Shown here piece by piece: positions 42,155 to 50,477 of a stretch of 64,000 bases of DNA (positions are counted from its first letter, which is position 1; every line of letters begins with the position of its first letter). Below the pieces are notes generated by a model. It saw only the letters and a program-made list of their open reading frames with translations, had not been told where the DNA came from and ran no database searches. The stretch spans positions 4,402,001-4,466,000 of the forward strand of contig OZ242023.1 in the NCBI GenBank assembly GCA_965204915.1, given 5' to 3'. The position numbers were made by a program, and so were the translations under genes. Source of the stretch: HK1 sp965204915. GTDB lineage: Bacteria > Pseudomonadota > Gammaproteobacteria > HK1.

Positions 42155-43186
42155 ATGATCAGAAAATCAGTCGCATGGGTGCTCCTGGCAGGCTTGCTGT
42201 CGGGCATCGCTCCGGTCACCACGATCGAGGCGCAGACGAAGGAGATCCGTTGGGGAACGTCGCGGGTGGGGTCCACCGGCAACCGGGCGGTCACCAACCT
42301 GGTGCAGGTGCTGAACAAGGCGGTTCCGGGCTACAACTTCACCGTCCAGCCGACCCCGGGCGCGATCGTGACCGTCAAGGGCTACGCCATCGGGGACTTC
42401 GAGGGGTACTACGGATCGGACGTGGCGTTCTACGAGCTGGCCAACGGCATCAACCGTTTCGAAGGCTTCAGGGAGAAGATGAAACGCGAGCCGGTGCAGT
42501 CGTTCTGGACCTTCACCATCGAGATGGGCGTCGGCATCCACGCCCGCGACATGGGCAAGGTGGCCCGGTGGGGCGATCTGGACGGGGTGCGCGTGTTCAC
42601 CGGCCCCCGCCCCTGGGACACCCGGGCGCAGTTGGAGCGTGCGTTCAAGGTGCTCGGCATCAACCACGACTACATCGAGGTGAGCGTGAAGGAGGCCGGC
42701 TCGCTGCTGGAGCAGGGCCGCTTCGTGGCGCTGGGGGTCTACACCAACGCCGAGGCGTCCACCGCGCCGTGGATCCAGGAGGCGTCCCTGCAGGCCGACT
42801 GGGCGTCGCTCAGCCCGGATGCGGGTGAGCTGGAGAAGCTGGCCGGCGCCGGCTTCAAGGTCGTCGAGGTCGATACGTCGGTGTTCGGCAAGAAGAAGAC
42901 GCACGTCGACAAGGCGGCGATGCTCCCGTTCTACTACGGCCTGCACCTCGGCATGGACGTCTCGGAGGAGGACATGTACCGGATCCTCCTGGCCGCCGAG
43001 GAGAACGTGGACGAGCTCGCCCAGGCCGACAAGGCGTTCAAGCAGATCCAGCAGGACATGCCCCACATGCAGCGCCGCGGCGTCGAGGCGGCGGTCGATC
43101 TGGTGCCGGTCCACCCCGGCCTCGCGAAGTACATGCGCGAGCGGGGCGTCTGGGACGCGAAGTGGGATTCGCGTATCGCCCGATAG
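42155..43186 (+). CDS. TAXI-family TRAP transporter solute-binding protein
   Basis: A 343-aa protein with an N-terminal signal peptide (RKSVAWVLLAGLLSGIAPVT, cleavage after about IEAQ) and the TAXI fold (IRWGTSRVGSTGNRAVTNLV; GDLDGVRVFTGPRPWDTRAQ). TAXI receptors capture solutes in the periplasm for a fused TRAP permease; characterised examples bind glutamate or 2-oxoglutarate-like acids. GAGGAGGAAA precedes ATG 42155. The permease gene follows at 43544 and a second receptor of the DctP type at 47901, so two receptors may serve one membrane unit. Confidence 0.85.
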   Translation: MIRKSVAWVLLAGLLSGIAPVTTIEAQTKEIRWGTSRVGSTGNRAVTNLVQVLNKAVPGYNFTVQPTPGAIVTVKGYAIGDFEGYYGSDVAFYELANGINRFEGFREKMKREPVQSFWTFTIEMGVGIHARDMGKVARWGDLDGVRVFTGPRPWDTRAQLERAFKVLGINHDYIEVSVKEAGSLLEQGRFVALGVYTNAEASTAPWIQEASLQADWASLSPDAGELEKLAGAGFKVVEVDTSVFGKKKTHVDKAAMLPFYYGLHLGMDVSEEDMYRILLAAEENVDELAQADKAFKQIQQDMPHMQRRGVEAAVDLVPVHPGLAKYMRERGVWDAKWDSRIAR

Positions 43187-43543
43187 TCCCGGGCCAAACG
43201 GTCCTGGTGCTTCCGTCCGGGAGCGGGCGCGATCCGGCGCCTGCTCCCGGTACCCGGCAGTCTTCGAGATTCGGACTACGTCCCGTGAAGCCTCTGCCCG
43301 CGCTCGGGGCGTTCGCTTCCTGGCTTCTGCCGTGAAGATGGGAGGAAGCGCGGAGGGCCGCGCCCACGTCCTGCGAGCCTTCGGCTCGTTGCGAGCGGGA
43401 CGCTCGCGTCCCGGAGGGACGCGCCGTTCCCAGGACGGCGGACATCGAGGCCCCGGGCCTGTTCCGCTCCGGCCCGGTCCGCGGAGCGGTTCGGGCCGGA
43501 GCGAGCCGGGCCGTGAGACCTTGAGAGCCGCGGTCCGACGCCG
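43187..43543. other. Intergenic region before the TRAP permease, with a GC-rich palindrome
   Basis: 357 bp without a gene. It contains a GC-rich element at 43397-43431 (GGGACGCTCGCGTCCC followed by GGAGGGACGCGCC), related to one at 49031-49065 at the other end of the cluster. Its position suggests a transcript-processing or attenuation structure between receptor and permease. Confidence 0.5.
43397..43431. repeat. GC-rich palindromic element, copy 1
   Basis: GGGACGCTCGCGTCCC can fold on itself, and GGGACGCGCCGTTCCC follows. The same arrangement, with a few changes, occurs at 49031-49065. Confidence 0.6.
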
Positions 43544-45556
43544 ATGAACGCTCCGCCGACGCCCGCCTCCCGCCCTCGCGCGACGGTGGAGTTCCTCTAC
43601 TTCGCCACCGCCATCGGGTTCTTCGGCTACCTGCTCCACTACTACCTCACGACCACCGGCGGGCCGACGCTGCTCGCCTTCACCCTGGTGCCGGTCACCT
43701 TCGTGCTGTTCACCCTCGACGCGCTGCGCAAGGACGAGCTCTATCCCTCGCTCGGCGCCGCCGCCAACTACGGCATCGCGGCGGTGTACTGCGCGATCTC
43801 GATCACCGTGTCCGTCTACATGTTCGTGGAGTTCGAGGCCATCGGCACCGTTCGCGCCGGCATCTGGGACCCCACCGACCTCTGGCTCGGCGGCCTGATG
43901 GCCCTGCTGGTGATGGAGTACGCCCGCAAGCGCTACTTCGTGCTGTTCGTGCTGAACATCGTCCTCATCCTGTACGCGGTGTACGGGCGGATGGTGCCGG
44001 GGATCTTCAACCACCCCGGCCTCTCCTGGAAACGCATCGTGACCTCCATGAGCCTGGAGGACACCACCGGCGTCTTCTCCGGGCTGCCGCAGCTCGCCCT
44101 GACCCTGATCGGCTCCTTCGTGCTGGTGCTGGCGGTGCTGCGCGCCTTCGGCTGCATCGACTCGATCCTGCGCGGCGCCTCGCGCATCGCGGTGCGTTCG
44201 CGCTACGCCCTTCCGCAGGCGGCGGTGGCGGGCTCCATGGGCGTCGCCGCGGTGAGCGGCAGCGGGGCCGCCAACGCGGTCACCACCGGCTCGGCCACGA
44301 TCCCCGCCCTGGTCAACGCGGGGATGACCCGCGAGGACGCGGCCTCGGTGGAGACCTCGGCCTCGCTGGGCGGGCAGCTCATGCCGCCGATCATGGGGAT
44401 CTCCGCCTTCCTCATGGCGGACTTCCTGGACCGCAGCTACTTCGACGTGGTGGCCCGCGGCTACGCGCCGGCCCTCGTCTACTTCCTCGCGGTGGCGCTG
44501 GGCGTGTACCTGATGTCGGTGCGCCAGCGGGGGCTTTCGGCCGCGGTGTCGGTGGAGCCCATGGACTGGCAGGACCGGGCCAGGATCGGGGCCTTCCTCG
44601 GCGTCGTGGTCGGGCTCATCGTGCTGATGTCGACGCTGCACCTGGCGCCCCTGTTCGCGGCCCTCTACATCTTCGCGGCCATCGGGGGCGCGCTCCTGCT
44701 GCTGCACGCGGTGACCGCCTTTCGCACGGAGGGAGCGGCCGGCGTGCGCACCGTGGGGAAGACCCTGCTGCGCTTCGTCGACACCTTCGCCTCCATGACC
44801 GCCGAGCTCACCCTGTTGCTGGCGACCCTCTCGATCCTGACCAGCGCCTTCGTCAACACCGGCGTTCCTCCCAAGGTCGGCTTCATCCTCGTGGACGCGG
44901 CGGCCATCAACTTGGCGGCCATGGTCGTCGTGGCCTTCCTGTTCGGGGCGCTGCTCGGGATGGGGCTGCCGCCCGCGCCGACCTACATCCTGACCGCTCT
45001 GGTGATCGCCCCCCAGATGATCAAGGTGGGGGTGGACCCGTGGCCGGTGCACTTCTTCGCGTTCTTCCTGGCGGTGTGGGGGGAGCTGACCCCGCCCACC
45101 TCGGTGGTGGCGGCGGTGACCTCCAGGATCGCGCAAGCCTCCTTCATGGGCACCCTGCTGCGCGCGCTCCGGCTCTGCGCGAGCCTCTTCGTGCTGATGG
45201 CGGCGGTGTTCCTGCGCCCGGAGATCGTGCTGGAGCCCGGCCTCGCGCAGCTCGCGGCCACCGGCCTGGTGCTCGCCGCCGCCGCCGGCCTGACCTTCAG
45301 CCTGCAAGCGCGGTTCAGCCCGAACCCCCTCATCGACTTGGTGGCCCGCGCGGTGCTCGCCGCCTTCGCGCTGGTGGTGCTCGCCCATCCCGATCACCGG
45401 ATCGCGGCCCTCGCGTGCATTCCGGTGGCGGCGTTCGCGGGGTACTGGCTCCTGCGCCGGCGGGGCGTGGAGAGCGCACGGATGAGGGAGGAAGAGGCTC
45501 CATACCACGCGGATCCTGCCCGAGGGCAGAGCAGGCCGGCGTCCGGTCCTTCGTGA
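43544..45556 (+). CDS. Fused TRAP transporter permease (DctQ-DctM)
   Basis: A 670-aa membrane protein. The N-terminal part (about residues 1-160) has the small DctQ-like four-helix module (TVEFLYFATAIGFFGYLLHY). The rest is the large DctM-like subunit with GSMGVAAVSGSGAANAVTTG, GQLMPPIMGISAFLMADFLD, GALLGMGLPPAPTYILTALV and WGELTPPTSVVAAVTS. Such fusions are normal for TAXI-TRAP systems, which use the sodium gradient for uptake. No ribosome-binding site stands before ATG 43544. The PrpF-type isomerase gene starts 3 bp after its stop, so import and metabolism are coupled. Confidence 0.9.
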   Translation: MNAPPTPASRPRATVEFLYFATAIGFFGYLLHYYLTTTGGPTLLAFTLVPVTFVLFTLDALRKDELYPSLGAAANYGIAAVYCAISITVSVYMFVEFEAIGTVRAGIWDPTDLWLGGLMALLVMEYARKRYFVLFVLNIVLILYAVYGRMVPGIFNHPGLSWKRIVTSMSLEDTTGVFSGLPQLALTLIGSFVLVLAVLRAFGCIDSILRGASRIAVRSRYALPQAAVAGSMGVAAVSGSGAANAVTTGSATIPALVNAGMTREDAASVETSASLGGQLMPPIMGISAFLMADFLDRSYFDVVARGYAPALVYFLAVALGVYLMSVRQRGLSAAVSVEPMDWQDRARIGAFLGVVVGLIVLMSTLHLAPLFAALYIFAAIGGALLLLHAVTAFRTEGAAGVRTVGKTLLRFVDTFASMTAELTLLLATLSILTSAFVNTGVPPKVGFILVDAAAINLAAMVVVAFLFGALLGMGLPPAPTYILTALVIAPQMIKVGVDPWPVHFFAFFLAVWGELTPPTSVVAAVTSRIAQASFMGTLLRALRLCASLFVLMAAVFLRPEIVLEPGLAQLAATGLVLAAAAGLTFSLQARFSPNPLIDLVARAVLAAFALVVLAHPDHRIAALACIPVAAFAGYWLLRRRGVESARMREEEAPYHADPARGQSRPASGPS

Positions 45557-45559
45557 ATC

Positions 45560-46678
45560 ATGCCGGTGCTCGAAAAAGGGATTCCCTGCACCTGGATGCG
45601 CGGCGGGACGTCCAAGGGCGCCTATTTCCTCGAGCACGACCTGCCGGTGGTGGAAGCGGAGCGCGACGCCCTGCTGCTGTCGGTGATGGGGTCGCCCGAC
45701 CCCCGCCAGATCGACGGCATCGGCGGCGCCGACCCCCTGACCAGCAAGGTGGCGGTGGTGGCCGCCTCCGAGCGCCCGGACGCCGACGTGGACTACCTGT
45801 TCCTCCAGGTGTTCGTGGACCGGGCCGTCGTCACCGACCGGCAGAATTGCGGAAACATCCTCGCGGGCGTCGCCCAGTTCGCGGTGGAGAAAGGCTTGGT
45901 GCAGGCCGCGGACGGCCGCACCGAAGTCGCCGTCCGCATGGTCAACAGCGATCAGGTCGCCGGGGTGACCATCGAGACGCCGGGCGGCGTCGTGACCTAC
46001 GAAGGGAGCGCGCGGATCGACGGGGTGCCCGGCACCGCGGCGCCGGTGCTCCAGAACTTCCCGCAATCGGCCGGATCCACCTGCGGGGCCTTGCTGCCCA
46101 CGGGGAACGCCGCCGACGTGGTCGCCGGCATCGAGGCCACGTGCATCGACAACGGGATGCCGGTGGTGGTGGTGCGGGCGGCGGATCTGGGTATCGCCGG
46201 CTACGAGAGCCGCGAGGCGCTGGATGCGGACGGCGTCCTGAAGGAACGGCTGGAGGCGATCCGCTTGCAGGCGGGACCGTTGATGAATCTGGGCGACGTG
46301 AGGGACAAGTCCGTGCCCAAGATGACGATGGTGGCCCCGCCCCGCGCCGGCGGAGCCATCGCCACCCGCACCTTCATTCCGCACCGTTGCCACGCATCGA
46401 TCGGCGTGCTCGGGGCGGTGAGCGTCGCCACCGCCTGCATGTTGCCGGATTCCCCCGCCGGAGCCCTGGCCCAGGTGCCCGCCGGGGACGAAAAGCCGGT
46501 GTCGGTGGAGCATCCGAGCGGCGAGACCACGGTGGTGATGAGCGTGACCACGGAGCACGGGGCGCTCGAGGTCACCCGGGCCGCAGTACTGCGCACTGCG
46601 CGCAAGCTGTTCGAGGGACGGGTCTTTCCGCGCACCGATCCGAAGCTCGCGGCGGCGCGGGATAGCGGCGCAGGATAA
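45560..46678 (+). CDS. PrpF-family isomerase / 4-oxalomesaconate tautomerase
   Basis: A 372-aa protein of the diaminopimelate-epimerase-like PrpF family. CTWMRGGTSKGAYFLEHDL is the N-terminal motif, RQNCGNILAGVAQFAVEKGL carries one catalytic Cys region, and IGVLGAVSVATACMLP the C-terminal half. GalD-type members tautomerise 4-oxalomesaconate in gallate breakdown; PrpF itself isomerises methylaconitate. The gene follows the TRAP permease by 3 bp in one operon, so the imported substrate is probably a tricarboxylate or oxo-dicarboxylate. The exact reaction is inferred. Confidence 0.82.
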   Translation: MPVLEKGIPCTWMRGGTSKGAYFLEHDLPVVEAERDALLLSVMGSPDPRQIDGIGGADPLTSKVAVVAASERPDADVDYLFLQVFVDRAVVTDRQNCGNILAGVAQFAVEKGLVQAADGRTEVAVRMVNSDQVAGVTIETPGGVVTYEGSARIDGVPGTAAPVLQNFPQSAGSTCGALLPTGNAADVVAGIEATCIDNGMPVVVVRAADLGIAGYESREALDADGVLKERLEAIRLQAGPLMNLGDVRDKSVPKMTMVAPPRAGGAIATRTFIPHRCHASIGVLGAVSVATACMLPDSPAGALAQVPAGDEKPVSVEHPSGETTVVMSVTTEHGALEVTRAAVLRTARKLFEGRVFPRTDPKLAAARDSGAG

Positions 46679-46783
46679 AGAACGTGCCTCATGGCTACCG
46701 TCCACTTCGGCGTTCCGGAGGATGAGGCCGGGGATCGGCCGGTTGGCGGGCCTGATGGAGTCGGGATGTGGCTCGCGTCCGTC

Positions 46784-47530
46784 TCAATGGGCGGAGTATG
46801 CCGCTTCCTCCTCCCGAACCCGCACGCTCGCCTGCTGCCGCCGCCGCACGATCCGGGTCACCGCGTCGATCCAATCGGTGGGGTTCGGGCTGGATCTCAC
46901 CTCTTCCACTGCCTCGCACACGTCATCCGGCGTCAGTCCTTCCAGCACCTCCGAGGCATCGAGCCGGCGCGGGGCGTTGCCGGCACGCAGGGCGAGGAAG
47001 TCCGCCCGCAGCTCCCGCGTGCCCCTGCGCCCGTGCAGCCGCCACAGCTCCCGTACACCCATCTCGCCGTAGCGTTCGGCCTTCCCCTCGTCGGCATTCG
47101 TGACTTCGACCTCCACCACCAGGTCGGGCGCGGTGCGCTCGACAAAGGCTTCGAGGGCCTCGTCTCCTTCGCCGCGGGCCGCGTAGTAGCCTCTGGCGCG
47201 CTCGCCGACGTAGAACGCGCAGTCCGGCTCCATTCCCGTGCCGGGCGGCTCGTCCCGCCTCCGAAGCCGGGTGCTGCCAATCGCCTTCGATGCGCCGGCG
47301 ATCGCGCCCGCCGCAATGCCGACGACACTGTCCAGGACCCTGGTCAGGTCTTCGTGGGGGTGCGAAGGCGCCATGAGGGTGATGAGTCCGCGCACCGGGT
47401 CGAGGCAGACCCGGCGGAAGTGGCGGTTCCAGTCGATGGCGGCGAGCTGGGCGATGGTGCCGGCGTCGGCGCGGAGGATGTGGATGGTGGAGCCGAGGGG
47501 GCCGGCGTGCCTGGTGGCGGGGGAGTGCAT
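46784..47530 (-). CDS. Uma2-family (DUF820) putative endonuclease
   Basis: A 248-aa protein with the PD-(D/E)xK-like core of Uma2 proteins: GMEPDCAFYVGERARGYYAA, PDLVVEVEVTNADEGKAERY and GVRELWRLHG. Glu, Val and Glu in VVEVEV are the usual active-site strand. The family is common in cyanobacteria and mobile-rich genomes, and its target is unknown. The C-terminal part SPNPTDWIDAVTRIVRRRQQ is basic. The start was set at ATG 47530 where family similarity begins. It interrupts the TRAP cluster in the opposite direction, so it was probably inserted there. Confidence 0.75.
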   Translation of the reverse strand: MHSPATRHAGPLGSTIHILRADAGTIAQLAAIDWNRHFRRVCLDPVRGLITLMAPSHPHEDLTRVLDSVVGIAAGAIAGASKAIGSTRLRRRDEPPGTGMEPDCAFYVGERARGYYAARGEGDEALEAFVERTAPDLVVEVEVTNADEGKAERYGEMGVRELWRLHGRRGTRELRADFLALRAGNAPRRLDASEVLEGLTPDDVCEAVEEVRSSPNPTDWIDAVTRIVRRRQQASVRVREEEAAYSAH

Positions 47531-47900
47531 GGCGGATACCCCGGTGTGAGACGAATGCCCATCATGGTACCGGACGAGCGAGGCGGCGACGCGCGATGCG
47601 ACCGCGATGGCGGATGGATTGCGGCTGCGTGGTGCCGTGAATACAGTAAGCACTCAAGTCAGAACCCACTCACGAGGTGGACGATGCGCCACCATCTCAT
47701 GCTCGAGGCGGCGGCCCGCGGCAAATACGCGCAGCTCTTCCGGCACCTCTCCTCTCTTGACGTGTCTCGGTGGCAAACCACATTCAGCGTTACCATAGGA
47801 TGCAGCACCGCCACGGACGGCCGCGCCGCCACAGGCTGCCGCGCCGCCACAGGCGGCGGCGCAGACACGAGCAACGAAGACCACACCGGAGGAGAGCAAG
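47531..47900. other. Intergenic region with a gene scrap and GC-rich tandem repeats
   Basis: 370 bp. A short frame from ATG 47684 reads KYAQLFRHLSSLDVSRWQTT, like the start of small DUF7662-type proteins, and then breaks down. Behind it a tandem run of a GCCGCCACAGGC-like unit (about 47808-47866) leads to the ribosome-binding site of the DctP gene. Confidence 0.45.
47684..47785 (+). pseudogene. Possible DUF7662-type gene fragment
   Basis: ATG 47684 opens HHLMLEAAARGKYAQLFRHL and SSLDVSRWQTTFS. The KYAxLFxHLxxLDxxxWxxTF pattern resembles small DUF7662 proteins. After SRWQTTFS the similarity ends in repeat DNA. Low certainty. Confidence 0.35.
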
Positions 47901-48962
47901 ATGAGCACCATTCGCAAGCTGTACGCCGCCGCCCTGGGCGCGGCGATTGCCGTGGCCGGAGCTGCGGTTGCCGGAACCACCACCGCGTACGCCGCGGAGT
48001 TCGAGTTCAAGCTCCACCACTTCCTGGGGCCGAAGGCGCCGGCGCACCGGCTGATGCTGGAGCCCTGGGCGCAGTCGATCATGGACGCCTCGGGCGGGCG
48101 CATCGCGATCGAGATCTTCCCCGCGATGTCGCTGGGCGGCAGCCCGCCGCAGCTTCCGCGCCAAGTGCGCGACGGGGTGGTGGACATGGCCTGGATCGTG
48201 AACGCCTATGCCGCGGGGCAGTTCCCGCGCACCGAGGTGTTCGAGCTGCCCGGCGTGCACCAGGGCAGCAGCGCCGCCGTGAACATGGCCATGGAGACCA
48301 TGTACGACGGCGAGCTCGGCAAGGACTTCAAGGGCGTCGTCGCGCTCTTCCAGCACGTGCACGGCGGCCAGGCAATCCACATGGCGGATACGCTGGTCCG
48401 TTCGCCCGCGGATCTGGCGGGCAAGAAGATCCGGATTCCGTCGCGCACGGGAGCGTGGGTGGTCGAAGCCCTCGGCGCGAGCCCGGTCAAGACCTCGGTG
48501 GGCGAGATCCCCACGGCGCTCGCCAAGAAGGTCGTGGACGGCGCCCTGATCCCGTTCGAGATCATCCCGCCGCTGAAGATCCACGAGCAGACCCGCTACC
48601 AGATCGAGGGGCCCGGCGGCAAACGCCTGGGCACCACGTCGTTCTCGGTCATCATCAACGAGGACCGCTGGAACGGCCTGCCGGACGACGTCCGCAAGAT
48701 CTTCGAGGACGCTTCCGGGTCGGAATGGCACGCGAAGGTCGGCGAGATCTGGGACGGCGCCGAAGCCTTCGGCATCAAGATGGCCACCGACGGCGGGAAC
48801 GAGCACGTCCAGCTCTCCGAAGCGGAATGGGCCGCCTTCGAGACGGCGGTGGCCCCGGTGGCCGGGCGCTGGATCGCCGAGATGCAGGAGAAGGGCATCG
48901 ACGGCCAGGCGCTCTATGACCAGGCGGTCGAGCTGGTGTCGAAGAACATGACGTCCAATTAG
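47901..48962 (+). CDS. DctP-type TRAP transporter solute-binding protein
   Basis: A 353-aa periplasmic receptor with a signal peptide (LYAAALGAAIAVAGAAVAGT, cut near AYA) and the DctP fold: FKLHHFLGPKAPAHRLMLEP, GGRIAIEIFPAMSLGGSPPQ, DLAGKKIRIPSRTGAWVVEA and the Arg that pairs with carboxylates. DctP receptors bind organic or sugar acids for TRAP uptake. GGAGGAGAGCAAG stands before ATG 47901. It has no dctQ or dctM partner of its own nearby; the only permease in the window is the TAXI-type fused one at 43544. It either works with that permease or with one encoded elsewhere. Confidence 0.88.
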   Translation: MSTIRKLYAAALGAAIAVAGAAVAGTTTAYAAEFEFKLHHFLGPKAPAHRLMLEPWAQSIMDASGGRIAIEIFPAMSLGGSPPQLPRQVRDGVVDMAWIVNAYAAGQFPRTEVFELPGVHQGSSAAVNMAMETMYDGELGKDFKGVVALFQHVHGGQAIHMADTLVRSPADLAGKKIRIPSRTGAWVVEALGASPVKTSVGEIPTALAKKVVDGALIPFEIIPPLKIHEQTRYQIEGPGGKRLGTTSFSVIINEDRWNGLPDDVRKIFEDASGSEWHAKVGEIWDGAEAFGIKMATDGGNEHVQLSEAEWAAFETAVAPVAGRWIAEMQEKGIDGQALYDQAVELVSKNMTSN

Positions 48963-48977
48963 CGAGGCTTCGCCTCG
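48962..48977 (+). terminator. Hairpin after the DctP gene
   Basis: CGAGGC-TTC-GCCTCG directly after the stop forms a short perfect hairpin without a following T run, so it may be a weak terminator or RNA-stabilising structure. Confidence 0.4.
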
Positions 48978-49030
48978 GACCGGCGAGGCAGGAACGGGGT
49001 ACGGGAGGCGGGGCCTCCGGGAGCGCGGGC

Positions 49031-49065
49031 GGGACGCCCCGCGTCCGTCGGGACGCGCCGCTCCC
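49031..49065. repeat. GC-rich palindromic element, copy 2
   Basis: GGGACGCCCCGCGTCC followed by GTCGGGACGCGCCGCTCCC matches the element at 43397-43431. The copies flank the permease-isomerase-DctP part of the cluster. Confidence 0.55.
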
Positions 49066-49124
49066 GGCGCAGGGGACGGAGGACGCTGATCGGCCTGTCC
49101 AACGACCGGCGCCGCGCTGGTGGT

Positions 49125-50273
49125 TCAGGAAGAGCTCGCGGGTGGACCCACGTTCGATGGCACGCTTCCGGTCTCGCTGATCGCGTAGTCGGCCTTGTCC
49201 AGCCAGTCCCGACGGATCTCCACGCCCCAGCCGGGACGGTCCGGGATCCGCACCTTGCCGTCCCGGACGACGAGCGCGGGCTCGAAGAGCCCGTCCTGCC
49301 ACGGGTAGTAGTCCGAACCCTCGATGGTGAACTCGACGTAGGGTCCGGCGCCTTCGACGGCGCCCATCATGTGCAGGGTGAACACCGTGACCAGACTGAG
49401 GTTGGCCGAGTGGGGCGTACAGGGCAATCCCGCATCCCGCGCCATCGCGGCGACGCGCAGGGTCCGGGTGAGCCCGCCCAGGTAACAGATGTCCGGCTGC
49501 ACCACGTCGACCGTGCGCATGTCGATGATCCGGCGCCAGACGGCCAGATCGCAGTCCTGCTCGCCGCCGGTCACGTCGACGTCGAGGGGGGCCAGCGCCT
49601 CGGTGACCGCCCGGGTCTGGTCCAGATCCCAGTAGGGACAGGGCTCCTCGAAGTGGCGGATCCCATGATCGGCCAGCATCCGTCCAACCTCGATGGCGCG
49701 CGCCGACGTAAAGCCGCTGTTCGCATCCACCAGCAGGTCGGCCTCGCCGCCCAGCGCCCCGGCGACCTGGGCGACGATCGCCTCCGTGCGTCCCGGCCAC
49801 TGGTCCCGGTCGTGACCGCACTCACGGCCGATCCGGAACTTGAAGGCGTCATAGCCGAACTCGCTCCGCAGGCGGACCAGACGTTCCGCCTCGGCCCGCG
49901 GCGTGATGTCGCGCCGCATGCTCGATCCGTAGACCCGGATGGGGCGCGGCGTACCGCCGAGCAGCGCGCAGACGCTCTTCTCCTCCTGCTTGCCGCGCAG
50001 GTCCCACAGCGCCGTATCGAGCCCCGCCATGGCGCGGCGCAGGTAGGAGCCCGGAAACTTGTGCTCCGCCTCGGGGATCCGGCGCATCAGGGTGGCGATG
50101 TCGAGAGGGTCGGCGCCAAGGGTATGGGGCGCCACCTGGCGGTGCAGAACCTGGGCGGTGATGTCCGCGTTGTAGGGGGCGGTCTGGCCCCAGCCTTCCT
50201 CGCCGTCGTCCGAGCGGACCCGGACCATGCAGACGTAGCGATTGCCGAAGGTCTCGATACTTCGGATCTTCAT
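49125..50273 (-). CDS. Mandelate racemase / muconate lactonizing enzyme family protein
   Basis: A 382-aa enolase-superfamily enzyme. The cap domain starts MKIRSIETFGNRYVCMVRVR. In the barrel, DAFKFRIG carries the KxR general base, DLLVDANSGFTSARAIEVGR, HFEEPCPYWDLDQTRAVTEA and VTGGEQDCDL are the three metal-binding strands (D, E, E), and PHSANL the last strand. The family abstracts an alpha proton from carboxylates and dehydrates sugar acids or racemises acids. It converges on the DctP gene, so the imported compound is probably a sugar acid processed here. ATG 50273 was preferred over ATG 50285 because AGGCAGGG precedes it. Confidence 0.85.
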   Translation of the reverse strand: MKIRSIETFGNRYVCMVRVRSDDGEEGWGQTAPYNADITAQVLHRQVAPHTLGADPLDIATLMRRIPEAEHKFPGSYLRRAMAGLDTALWDLRGKQEEKSVCALLGGTPRPIRVYGSSMRRDITPRAEAERLVRLRSEFGYDAFKFRIGRECGHDRDQWPGRTEAIVAQVAGALGGEADLLVDANSGFTSARAIEVGRMLADHGIRHFEEPCPYWDLDQTRAVTEALAPLDVDVTGGEQDCDLAVWRRIIDMRTVDVVQPDICYLGGLTRTLRVAAMARDAGLPCTPHSANLSLVTVFTLHMMGAVEGAGPYVEFTIEGSDYYPWQDGLFEPALVVRDGKVRIPDRPGWGVEIRRDWLDKADYAISETGSVPSNVGPPASSS

Positions 50274-50477
50274 GCCCTGCCTCATGGACCGCTGCTTGTC
50301 CCCGGACCCCTTCGCGCTCGATCGGTGGCCGTCGTTCCGGCGGAACACACCATGACCGATCCTGGAGACCGGGTGGTTACGGGAGTACGTGAACCCGGCA
50401 CGCAACGCGCCGGGCCCGGTGCAGGTGTGCAGATACCCGCCCACGACCGAAGGCTCGACGGCGCCCCGGCACCCACG

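Noticed and set aside
42167..46705. A 1512-aa open frame on the minus strand across the TRAP genes
   Set aside because: It is antisense to the TAXI receptor, TRAP permease and PrpF genes, which have clear motifs. Its sequence is His/Arg/Gly-rich, as expected for the reverse frame of GC-rich genes.
46691..48919. A 742-aa open frame on the plus strand
   Set aside because: It runs antisense to Uma2 and then out of frame through the DctP gene, with no recognisable domain; GC-rich DNA keeps such frames open.
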